Part shown: in pieces, positions 35,010-46,200 of the stretch
Position numbering within the stretch: the stretch's first letter is position 1
Layout of the letters: the number at the start of each line of letters is the position of its first letter
Notes under the pieces: model-generated
What the model was told of the DNA's origin: nothing
Databases searched by the model: none
The model's input: only the letters and a program-made list of their open reading frames with translations
Made by a program: the position numbers and the translations under genes
Assembly (NCBI GenBank): GCA_964017045.1
Contig: OZ024804.1
Location: forward strand, 21,208,537-21,272,536
DNA: 64,000 bases
Direction of reading: 5' to 3'
Source: Omphiscola glabra
Lineage: Eukaryota > Mollusca > Gastropoda > Lymnaeidae

Positions 35010-36063
35010 CTGTCCCTGTGGTACTGTTAGGCTGTGGTCCCCCTGTGGTCCTAATAGGCTGTGGTCCCCCTGTGGTCCTAATAGGCTGTGGTCTCCCAGT
35101 GGTCCCAATAGGCTGTGGTCTCCCTGTGGTCCTAATAGGCTGTAGTTTCCCTGTGGTCCTAATAGGCTGTGGTCCCCCTGTGGTCCCAATAGGCTGTGGT
35201 CTCCCTGTGGTCCTAATAGGCTGTAGTTTCACTGTGGTCCTAATAGGCTGTGGTCCCCCTGTGGTCCTAATAGGCTGTGGTCTCCCTGTGGTCCCAATAG
35301 GCTGTGGTCCCCCTGTGGTCCTAATAGGCTGTGGTCTCCCTGTGGTCCCAATAGGCTGTGGTCTCCCTGTGGTCCTAATAGGCTGTGATCTCCCTGTGGT
35401 CCTAATAGGCTGTAGTTTCCCTGTGGTCCCAATAGGCTGTGGTCTCCCTGTGGTCCTAATAGGCTGTAGTTTCACTGTGGTCCTAATAGGCTGTGGTCCC
35501 CCTGTGGTCCCAATAGGCTGTGGTCTCCCTGTGGTCCCAATAGGCTGTGGTCTCCCTGTGGTCCTAATAGAATGTGGTCTCCCTGTGGTCCTAATAGACT
35601 GTGGTCTCCCTGTGGTACTGTTAGGCTGAGGTCCCCCTGTGGTCCTAATAGGCTGTGGTCTCCCTGTGGTCCCAATAGGCTGTGGTCTCCCTGTGGTCCC
35701 AATAGGCTGTAGTCTCCCTGTGGTCCCAATAGGCTGTGGTCTCCCTGTGGTCCTAATAGGCTGTAGTTTCCCTGTGGTCCTAATAGGATGTGGTCTCCCT
35801 GTGGTCCTAATAGGCTGTGGTCTCCCTGTGGTCCTAATAGGCTGTGGTCTCCCTGTGGTCCTAATAGGCTGTGGTCTCCCTGTGGTCCTAATAGGCTGTG
35901 GTCTCCCTGTGGTCCTACTGAGCTGTGGTCTCCCTGCGGTCCCATTAGGCTTTGGTCTCCTTGCGGTCCTATTAACATATGGTTTCCCTGCGGTCCTATT
36001 AAGATATGGTTTCCCTGCGGTCATATTAAAATATGGTCTCCCTGCGGTCCTATTAGGCTGTGA
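35010..36063. repeat. 27-bp tandem array, about 39 copies
   Basis: The unit contains AATAGGCTGTGGTCTCCC then TGTGGTCCT. Because 27 divides by 3 and the unit has no stop in several frames, frames up to 345 codons stay open on the minus strand and up to 203 on the plus strand. The 9-residue cycles (for example GPQGDHSLL) have no hydrophobic leader or domain, and a protein is unlikely. Confidence 0.95.
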
Positions 36064-36164
36064 TATTTACTTTTGTGGGGAACTGGGATTACCATCCACC
36101 GACAGCGACACATCTTTGGACTTGACTCAATTCGGACACACATACTGACCCCGACTGACATGAC

Positions 36165-36626
36165 CAGACTGCAGGGACAGACTGCAGGGACAGACTGTAT
36201 GGACAGACTGCAGGGACAGACAGCATGGACAGACTGCAGGGACAGACGGCAGGGACAGACTGCAGGGACAGACTGCAGAGACAGACTGCAGGGACAGACT
36301 GCATGGACAGACTGCAGGGACAGACTGCAGAGACAGACTGCAGGGACAGACTGCAGGGACAGACTGCAGGGACAGACTGTATGGACAGACTGTAGGGACA
36401 GACAACATGGACAGACTGCAGGGACAGACTGCATGGACAGACTGCAGGGACAGACTGCAGAGACAGACTGCAGGGACAGACTGCAGGGACAGACTGCAGG
36501 GACAGACTGTATGGACAGACTGTAGGGACAGACAACATGGACAGACTGCATAGACAGACGGCAGAGACAGACGGCAGGGACAGACTGCATGGACAGACTG
36601 CAGGGACAGACTGCAGGGACAGACTC
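36165..36626. repeat. 13-bp tandem array, about 35 copies
   Basis: The unit is GACAGACTGCAGG with CATGG, TATGG and CAGAG variants. Variant order repeats between about 36250 and 36510, indicating higher-order duplication. Open frames on both strands are artefacts. Confidence 0.95.
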
Positions 36627-36734
36627 GTGTGCATATTTAGCTACCCTTTATACACTGTTATGAAACGATTGCCAACTCGATGTAAGGCAGGAGTGACAGA
36701 CTAATATCCTTATACTTAAATACTCTATCTAGAC

Positions 36735-36929
36735 CAGTGGTTCTCAACCTTCCTAATGCCGCGACCCCTTATACAGTTCCTCATGTTGTGGCGACCCCAA
36801 GCACAAAATTAATTTCGTTGCTATTTCATAACTGTAGAGTATATGTGTTTTCCGATGGTCTTAGTCGACCCCTGCAAAAGGGTCGTTCGACCCCAAAAGG
36901 GGTCGCGACCCACAGGTTGAGAACCGCTG
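36735..36929. mobile_element. hAT-type MITE (CAGTGGTTCTCAA ends), 195 bp
   Basis: The ends are CAGTGGTTCTCAACC and GGTTGAGAACCGCTG, with GGGTCGCGACCC inside. The 8-bp target duplication ATCTAGAC is perfect (36727-36734 and 36930-36937). It is the same family as 22049-22239, in inverted orientation. Confidence 0.95.
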
Positions 36930-36937
36930 ATCTAGAC

Positions 36938-38241
36938 TGTTGACATTTAAAACTTTTTCCAATGAAAACATTTTTTTTAAGTAATAACAGATCATTCATA
37001 GACAAAATATTGTTCTTTTGATGGCATGTCTTCCCATTCATCTTTTTAAAAAAAAACATCTTTTAAAAAAAAATATTAAAAATATTAATACTGAAATACG
37101 GTGACGACATTACAATTTATTCTCCGCAAATAACAATATATATAACCGCACTCTATGACACAAAACTCATAACCCCCTCCCACGGCTTGGAATTCTCTTG
37201 CAGTCCCAGGTCCACGTGCAAATCTGTATACGTCACACACACCCCAATACACTTTGACCCACGCCGAGTGCGGAATGTTCTACCCCCCGACGCCGAGTCA
37301 CACAACCGTGCGTCGGGTGACTCTGGTGCGGACCGTTTAAAACACCGTCCCCCCGCACTTGGCGGCTAATGATTTTCAATACCAACAAGAGTCATCCACT
37401 AATTCCCTTTTCTACCGGGCCCTTTCTACTCTCTCCCCCTAATCGCGTTCTCTCGCTTACCCTTGGCTCGGGCCGATAGGCAGGCGACAAATGCGCGCTG
37501 GAATTAAAAAGAAATACAGCGCCAATGATTCGCTACATCAAAGAACGTTCCTGGGGCTAACAAACATCAAGAGGCAAGTGCTGCCATTCTTTGCAGCTAA
37601 ACCAAAAAAAAAAATACAATTTTTTTTTTTTTAAATTAGGATTTGTTCCATAAACATTGGCCACAGCTTGACTTGGGAAGCCGCTTTGAATAGGTAGTGT
37701 TCTTTATTTTCTTTTAACCTGAAGCTTTTTTTCGGCAATGGCTCTCTGTAATGACGCGGTTGTGTGTAGAAGTAGCGAGAGGGCTGATTACTCTCCTTTT
37801 ATAATACAAGGGTCGTTTTCCTTGACAAGTTCGGAGCTCGTCTCAAGTATTTCACGGCGTTGAGGTTGTCTTTCTTACTGCGGTACTAGCGTGGAGATAC
37901 GGCACTAGAGATGCCTTGAGTACCAGTTAAGTGTCTGGTGCAGACATATCGTCGAATATCGTGTTTGATGGATTCGTATAGTTCTCAGAAACTGTAGACT
38001 TTGTGAAGGCACAATTCAATAATATGACTTTGCATACTACTTTTATAATTTCAACATCGATTACAAATTTAATAACACAGTGTCACGATATGACTTTACA
38101 AACAATGGCTAACGCCGCATTGTATTATTAAAGAGTAATTTTATTCTATAAATCGATACGATATCAAACGTGCATAAATATTTATTTTTAAGGTAAGCTA
38201 AAGGGCGTTTGGTCGAGCTCAACTTTCAGTCCTTTGGTTGT
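36938..38241. other. Spacer with complex block, candidate regulatory element
   Basis: About 37160-37560 is GC-balanced and non-repetitive (for example GACGCCGAGTCACAC, GGCGGCTAATGATTTTC). The rest is AT-rich with A and T runs. No gene is recognised. Confidence 0.4.
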
Positions 38242-38362
38242 CACACATGTTGACTGAAAGGGTACAGATACCTTACGATCACACATATTGACTGAAAGGG
38301 TACAGATACCTTACGATCACACATATTGACTGAAAGAGTACAGATACCTTACGATCACACAG
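38242..38362. repeat. 38-bp tandem repeat, 3 copies
   Basis: The unit contains GACTGAAAGGGTACAGATAC then CTTACGATCACACAT, nearly identical between copies. Confidence 0.95.
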
Positions 38363-38574
38363 ACGGGGCCGTACGAAAAAGTGGAGTGAATGTGACTCGC
38401 CCCGGGCGCCAACACCATGGTGACACCAAAATCCCCTTCAGGTAGGACCATAGTAGTGAATGAAATGATTAAATCCCGTGTACGTCACAAATACAAGGGG
38501 AGCCAAAATCGTCCTTTGGCATGAGCGGCAATTTATATATATATATTGAAGGGTGGAATTTTTAGGCTTCGCCT

Positions 38575-38915
38575 CTGGTACCGCTTTTCTTCGGCCACAA
38601 ATACGACAGAAAGTTTCGGCCAAAAATACGACAGAAAGTTTCGACCACAAATACGACAGAAAGTTTCGGCCACAAATACGACAGAAAGTTTCGGCGACAA
38701 ATACGACAGAAAGTTTCGACCACAAATACGATAGAAAGTTTCGGCCACAAATACGACAGAAAGTTTCGGTCACAAATATGACAGAAAGTTTCGGCCACAA
38801 ATACGACAGAAAGTTTCGGCTACAAATACGACAGAAAGTTCCGGCCACAAATACGACAGAAAGTTCCGGCCACAAATACGACAGAAAGTTTCGGCCACAA
38901 ATACGACAGAAAGTT
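38575..38915. repeat. 25-bp tandem array, about 13 copies
   Basis: The unit contains CGGCCACAAATACGACAGAA then AGTTT. It is open in several frames on both strands as an artefact. It lies about 700 bp past the Evx stop codon. Confidence 0.95.
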
Positions 38916-39596
38916 TAACAGTGAGCATAAAGGCATAAGGACTTTGATAAAGGACAAATACATCCATAGATTCAAACGTATGTTTATTTATTAACATACC
39001 TTCTTACAATGATTAACGTCAATAAAATAAAGGAACAGTTTTAAAATAGTTTTCGAAAAATGTAGGTGAGCATAATTTCGGATAATCTTATTGCAAAAAA
39101 CACGTTGCTGTAGTGTGATACAGCCAATCACCAGTTTAGTGTACCAACTGGCGTGTACATCACTCAATGCAATGTGTACAGCACATCACCAAGAGGGCTG
39201 TATGTATCATCCCGTGTAATGTATACAGCAGTTAGAGCTAATAGTATTTATAGCACATAATAAAAGTGATCCCTGAGTATTTGTCAATCGTATTTGTCAC
39301 TGTACATACATGCCATATGCGCTGACTAAATGTATATAAATATATATATATATAAGACCAAACTTACAACTGTAAAAATATATGGCTAATTAGTCGTTTC
39401 GTTGTGACATTTAATAGAAAATTTTTATTTGTTCTTCAGAAAGCTTAACTTAGTCATTTTAAAATCGTGGTATTATTTAATCTTCCCGTCCACTTTTAGA
39501 ATTTCCCTTGGGAAACCGACCCTTAATATTTTGTTGTTTTTTTTCGTCTGATTATTACAGTCAATTTGATATCTCGTCCTAAACAATTTCATTGGT
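38916..39596. other. Evx 3' flank and probable 3' UTR
   Basis: AT-rich sequence is present. On the minus strand the first roughly 170 nt (39596-39424) to the candidate AATAAA would be 3' UTR. A TA microsatellite lies at 39334-39352. Confidence 0.5.
39424..39429 (-). promoter_or_regulatory. Candidate Evx polyadenylation signal
   Basis: AATAAA lies on the minus strand about 170 nt past the Evx stop codon and is the first canonical hexamer I see there. Further AATAAA-type motifs near 38980-38995 could define a longer 3' UTR. Transcript data would be needed to choose. Confidence 0.35.
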
Positions 39597-40220
39597 TCAG
39601 CCAATTTTGAGTTCAGCCTTGCACATCGCAGATTCCCGGGTAGTTAATGGGGCGTCGTTATGAGCTGCCAGCGGATGTAATCCCGGGATGCCGGGAACGT
39701 AACAATGCTTATTTCCAGCAGATACACCAGGAATGAAAGATATGTCACCACACTGTAAAGACGATGGAAAAGGTCCGTGCATCCCGAGAGAAAATGGTGA
39801 GAACGTTTGGGAAAACCCCGAGTTCGGAAGCTGTGTCGGATTTCCCAGAAATCTTGGCACTGGTTTATGAAACGCCGTCTGTGCTAATGAAGACATGAGC
39901 CCTTGGCGTGCAAAGTCCTGATGTTTTTGTTTCTCTATATTTAGCAGGCTGGGTGCGAGAGACTTTCCTGGCGTTGGGGGCTGAAATGCTGATGGCATTC
40001 TGGATTGGGCTGGACTGACCGACGAAAGTTGATTCTGGGCCATGGCTGACAAATTTGCTGAATGTGCCGCCAGTTGGCTGGAGGCGGAGAAACCGTAAGG
40101 ATAAGTGGCGGCAGCGGCTGCTAGGTAAGCGTAGAGGTGGGGATCAGGGGGTATTCCGTAAGGCCAGGCTATGGCCATCCTTTGTCTCTTATCCTTCATC
40201 CTACGATTTTGGAACCAGAC
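39597..40220 (-). CDS. evx: Evx coding exon 3 (homeodomain helix 3 and C-terminus)
   Basis: This exon encodes residues 485-691 and the stop codon at 39599-39597. It opens with [14 protein letters not shown] (homeodomain 47-60; 40220-40179). The acceptor is TTTTTTTCAG|GTCTGG. After the homeodomain come an Ala run (residues 518-522) and a Ser/Pro/Gln/His-rich tail with no recognised domain. I do not see a clear C-terminal Groucho-type tetrapeptide. The open frame extends 13 codons upstream into the intron by chance. Confidence 0.95.
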   Translation of the reverse strand, partial: VWFQNRRMKDKRQRMAIAWPYGIPPDPHLYAYLAAAAATYPYGFSASSQLAAHSANLSAMAQNQLSSVSPAQSRMPSAFQPPTPGKSLAPSLLNIEKQKHQDFARQGLMSSLAQTAFHKPVPRFLGNPTQLPNSGFSQTFSPFSLGMHGPFPSSLQCGDISFIPGVSAGNKHCYVPGIPGLHPLAAHNDAPLTTRESAMCKAELKIG

Positions 40221-43200
40221 CTGAAAAAAATGTAAGTGAGATAGGTCAGTTTTAAACAAATCGGACGAAAACTGGCCATATATATTCTCGGCATGTTTAC
40301 AACACGGTTCCCTCCATCTATGTTAATGCAGTGGATGGGTAAACTAACCAGAGTAATCCCTGCTAGCTGTGTTCTGCTGGTTCCCATATTATTGCCATAG
40401 GCGGTGACTAAGATGAGTAAGCGCACAAGGTTCAGTCGCACATCGGGGGCTAGTCTAGCTAAGAGAGTCCATTCGGCCAACTCAGTTGCACATCGGGGGT
40501 TAGTCTAGCTAAGAGATTCTACTGACCAGCTCAGTCGCACATCGGTGGCTAGTCTAGCTAAGAGCTTCCAACTTCGGCATCACCATCACCCGATGATGTC
40601 ATTAGAAAATAAACTTGACGCATTTGGTAAGTTGATCATTAAATTTTATTTATATATAGCGAAAATAGATGCAAACGAGATCAACTTTATAGTCTTAGAA
40701 GGGTTTTTTTTTTTTTTTTTTTTTTGCCTAGAAATCGATTCCCTATTTAACTTAATAGTATTGGATAGTGTCAGTTATTTTAATATTTATAACTTGTAAG
40801 AAATAATTTCCATTGTTCAAACGTGGCATATAAATAGTTAAATTTATTTAAAAAACATTTTAACCATTGTTTAATAGTGTTATTTTTTAGGTCAACAGAA
40901 AAGGGCAGCAAATGTTCTTTTTTTAATTTTTTTGTTTTTTGGTTGTTTTTTCCGATATATCCCATATTCTCAGTTGAATCCCTTACAAACGGCACCACAG
41001 CCCAATCTTTCTTTGTCACTATGATTAACACTAACAAAATCAACCAAAAACTGTTGAGTTTATTTAGACCAATGAATTTATAGGCGGTATTTAAAAAAAG
41101 CGAACGATGTTCAATGTAAAGGGAATAGTTATGACGACTAAACTGGACACATTTTGCGTCTATGGCCTCCTGCCTTCTAGCCCGCAGATCCTAATACGGT
41201 CGCTGGGTAGCCATTGCGTCCAGAAAAATATCCTCCTCAAAACAATGTATAGAAACATCGCAAACCCCCTTCTACAAAAAACGGAGCCAGAATGATGAAA
41301 CATTGATCGCGGGCCCTCAGAATATAGATAAAGAGGAAGTTTTACTCCCGCTTTATTTAACTTGACTTGAGTGTTGAGGGTTTGTTTTTGTCTGTCGTAT
41401 TTACACTTCTTGGGATCCAAGTTTTCCGACATCCGTAAAGAGCTAAACCGTCGTACACGACTAAGTCATGCGATACTTTTCTATCCGTCGAGGTTTTTGA
41501 CGCCCAAAAATATTCCTTTTTTTCCTAAAATTTCTTGACCATTAAAAAAACCTGCAGTGAATCTCAGATAGTCTACCTCAATCTTGTATTTTATCAAACG
41601 AAATCTCTTTAAATCTTCGTCTGATGCAATTCAATAATAAAGGCGGCCCAATATTTTACAATTACTTGTTTCGGCATGAGAAGAAATGAGGCCAGAGAAT
41701 AGGGCATCCATTATGACTAAACTGACCTTTGTCCTCTATTGATTGACTTGTTTCTCCCTATTCTTGTATTCTCACCTTTACAAATTGCGGATCTGGTTTA
41801 AGACTTGTAGTGACGAGTTATTAAACAATTTGTTGTAAAGGGCCGATAATTCTTTAATGATTTATAAAATGATCGAAAGTTAATTAATCGATCTTCCTCC
41901 ACCGACGGTGAACTTCCTCTCACCCCCCCCCCCCACACCGTGTTGTGCGTTATATTCCTCGCTCATCTCTCAAGGTACTGTGCCTTATATTCCCCACTCA
42001 CCCCTCCCCATGCCTTATTCTCCCCAATAGCCTCTCTCCATGCTGTGCCTTATCTTCCCCCACCCGTCCCTCCCCGTGCTGTGCCTTATCTACTCCACCC
42101 GCCCCTCCCCGCGCTGTGCCTTATCGTCCTCCCCAACAGCGCCTTGTCTTATCTTGCCCACCCCACTGCAGCGTTGCTACCCTCGTAATCTCCTCTAATG
42201 CCGATAACCAGCGCCCAGTGTTATGTTTCATTATGCTAAATAACTTATTAAAAGAAACACACTGAGCATAAATTATGTATACAAACCGTGACAAACGAAA
42301 CTCCTCGACAGTATAAATGATATCATGATGACCCGTCCAGTATGTAACCTACTATATTGATGTCTTGCCATGATGACTACCCAGAGGCGTAGCGTGGGGG
42401 GCAGGGGTACAGATGTACCCGGGCGCCAGCTAGTTAGGGGCGCCAAAATGTGCTTTGGTATTATTTTATTGATGAAAATAATGGGTTTGAGAGTTGAAAA
42501 AAGGAAAAGAGGGCGCTTTAAAATGAATCTTGTCCCCGGGCGCGAATCTTGTCCCCGGGCGCCAAACACTCTAGCTACGCCACTGTGACTACCCATCCAA
42601 TATGTAACCTACTATAGTGATGTCTTGCCATCAAATATCCAAATGCCGATCGAATTATTCCGTTTTAAGTTATCATCGGCTTCGATTTAAAAATTATTTT
42701 TATAATACCTTAACAATATGGTCAAGGCAGTTCATTTTAATTCTAAACTTAAAATTTCAGCTATGCCTCCATGTTATTTTGTGTAAATTTTTGTGAAATA
42801 TCTTATACCAATGATTTCATATATAGTTCTAACACATGGCCTTACCTTAATAGTGCTTTCAGGCAGGTTCATGGACGCAGCGAGCTCACATCTCTTCGGC
42901 CTTGAGATATAGTTCTCCTTAGAGAACTCCTTCTCCAGCCGCGTGATCTGCTCCTTGGAGAAAGCTGTCCGGTAGCGTCGGACTTGGCTGTCCGTTGGGG
43001 AAGCTGGACAAGGAATCAAGGAATACAGTTATTAGGCTTTTTTTTTATTTTAAAATAAATTGTGTTAAACATAAAGAATTTAGGATTGGATTAGTTTCAG
43101 TAATTAGACTTCTGGGCAATAACATTTCAAATATAACTTTTAGCAATAAAGATCAATTAAAATTTATAGTAATAAAGTTCAAATAGAATTTTGAGCAATA

Positions 43201-46200
43201 AAGTTTATGATCTACAATAGTGATCTGTCAAGATGGTTTGGCTCTTTCTAATAAAATGCATTGATCACTAACAACGTTCTTATTGTTCGTCTTTTTTCAA
43301 ATGTTATCCACAAAAGTTTAGATTCAAACAAGTTAACTTACAATTGATTAATAGATATTTTAGGAACTATCCCGGACCGGACCCCATATTTCACACCTAT
43401 TTAATTCCAATATTTACGCTCTGCGTCGGTAAAATTTTGATTTCTGGTGGTGCATGGAGAACGCATAAATTGTGTTCGATAATGCAAGTATTAAATGAGC
43501 ATAGTCTGCATCTAAAATCTGGGACGGAAGTAACATCCTTAATAATGTCGTTGTGTTTGGTGGGTCCTGTTTTGTCTTTCTCGGTGGGTCTTGTTTTGTC
43601 TTTCTCGGTGGGTCTTGTTTTGTCTTTCTCGGTGGGTCTTGTTTTGTCTTTCTCGGTGGGTCTTGTTTTGTCTTTCTCGGTGGGTCTTGTTTGTGTTTTT
43701 TGGTGGGTCTTGTTTTGCCTTTCTTTGTGGGTTTTGTCTTGCCTTTCTCGAACCAAACCTGTTCCTGTATTTCTTTGACCTAAATCATGTATCAATCAAA
43801 ACGCAAAGAATCTCAAGTGGATAATAAAGTACCCCCAATGATTCCGCTCCCAACATTTAAAACAGTCATAGCAAACGGGCGGTCCTCCACTTTGTCCGGT
43901 ACGATAAATGTTGGCTGAAGCCAGATCTGTAAAAACCTTCTTCCTCCAGTTCACGCATCCTTTGTATTCTTGTTATGAAGGCACACTTGGGGTATGTGAG
44001 CTTTTTTTTTTTAATTTAAAAAAACAGCAGATTTCACATTTATCTTGATTTAAAAACGCTAAATACAATTTATTGCATTCGGGTTGGTCGCTTCTGATTT
44101 AAGTCACTTGTGTACATCCCATGTTAGAAAAAAAATGTTTCCGGTAGAGTTTCTTTCTACTTGTGATGTTCAGATTTTCAGCACAGAATTATGCTTGCCA
44201 TAAAATAAATACACACAGGCATACCACGCTTTACGGCCTAGATACGTTCCGGAAAAGTTGGCCGTAAAGCGAAATGCCGTATAAAGAGCGGCCGTATAGC
44301 GAGGTATAGGTGTACATTGAATGAATTGGATTGAAAGTGATTAAACTGTGAAATTTGCATTGACTGATTGTTAGAGCAAGGAGTTGGCTGGCCTCGTTAC
44401 AAAACTTGAAATGATTAATTATGAATAATAATGATGATACAATCATACAATCCTACAACCACCAAGCGTCCGAAAGTTCAGATGGGAAATGCGATGATAT
44501 TTCATTGATAAATTATATTCCGAAACTTGTTTTCCTTCAACTAGATCGATAATTAATGTTGATAAATATTATTCTAACATTTCCTATGCGTGGTAAGCAA
44601 CAACTTTCCATTTTCTTCATTTTCGTCACGTACAAATAATAAAAAGAACGAACTATCATAAGGAGGACACACGGACTAAAGGTCTTGCAAACACCGAGAC
44701 ATACATAAATTCCCAGGCTCCGAACTAATAAGTCGTCTATGATTATAACCACACTCACACACGTGCTACCAAAGATACCCACAGATAGCCACTTACAATA
44801 ACCGCCCATAACAACATGCGGCCACGTATCAAGACATTGCTGAGGAATGTCCACCCAGGCGTGTTAGACGGAGCGTTCACTCAAAAAAATAAATATCCGC
44901 GCATGGTTTCTGCCATGGATAAATCTCATCTCCCCCTTCAGTCGATTACAGCCAATTAAAGCCGCCACTGTGACCTCGCCGGCGCTGGCCACATTTCCAA
45001 CACACGATGTTTCAACGGAAGGTCTCCGCTTCATTAACTCTTGGATACCCGACAATGATTTTTCACGGGTGATCGGCCGACATTTTGTTAAAAAAAATTT
45101 TTGTGTCGTTGATTTCCCGTGAACGAATACGACAAGCCGATTGCTAAATCGTTCTTATAATTCGTGTTTTTTGGTCAAAATCAGTTGAGCATTAAATATA
45201 AAATTATTTGTCGCTGTCATCGAGTCTTGAAAACAGAATGTTCACTCCGCTAATAGCGGACCCAGGTGCGACAACTCAAGCATATGTTGCAAGATTCAGA
45301 CACCAGCGGTCTCCATACTTTTGGATCGTGCATGTACCTTACTTCATTTAGAAAGACGAGCTTACACCACAGGGTAAAGAAATGGTGATAAATATTTGGA
45401 TTTACCTCGAATACTGTACGTGTAAAAATGGGAATTTTCAGTAGTTGAGATATTTAGATTCAAAGTCTATATCTTAAAAAGATCAGAGTTGAAGTGATTT
45501 ATATATATAAATTTCTATTTTATTTCACTTAATTTTAAGCAGTTTATTATTTTTTTAAATATTTATTATTATTTATTTTTGTTATTCTGAAAACAAGCCC
45601 TACATTATTTTTAGTTTTCGTGAATTAACAATTAATTCATTATAATTTACAGTCAAGTTTAATCAATTTTATTATCCAAGTCCTTGCGGTACAAATATAG
45701 TTATTTATAATCAACAGGAATGGCTTGTCTCAAATATATATAGTTAATAGACTAAATTATTTTTTGTATTTTACAAATAAAGTACTTGAGGTACGGATAG
45801 GTGAAAGAAAGAATAACAGCAGGCAACCGTTCCTATTTCAGCCTACAAAAGCTACTGGGAAACAAAAACCTCTTAAAGGGAACACAGAAGATAATATACA
45901 CCACTATCATAAGACCAGTAGTAACGTACGCTAGTGGGACTTGGACCCTTACCAGAAACGCAGAGAACTTTCTCAATTCATGGGGAGAGGAAAATCCTCA
46001 GAAAAATATACGGCCCAGTGATGTAAAATGATATCTGGAGAATCTGTACAAATCAGAAGAGCTATATCAATTGTACAAAGACCCACCCAAAGTCGCAAAA
46101 AAAAAAAGCAGACTGCGCTGGGCAGCAGGACATATTGAAAGGATGTCGGATTGTATTGCAGCAGAAGTGATATACAGTATACAGGCAGAAACCTAGGGGC

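Noticed and set aside
34987..36024. 345-codon minus-strand frame resembling a repeat protein
   Set aside because: It follows from a stop-free 27-bp tandem unit. Overlapping frames on both strands are similarly open, and there is no signal peptide or domain.
38360..38430. MITE fragment with CGCCCCGGGCGCCA
   Set aside because: It resembles the interior of the CAGTGGCGTA family but has no termini or target duplication, so it is at most a relic.
41160..41432. 90-codon minus-strand frame in Evx intron 2
   Set aside because: No family resemblance and no splice signals linking it to Evx exons; it may simply be a complex non-coding block.
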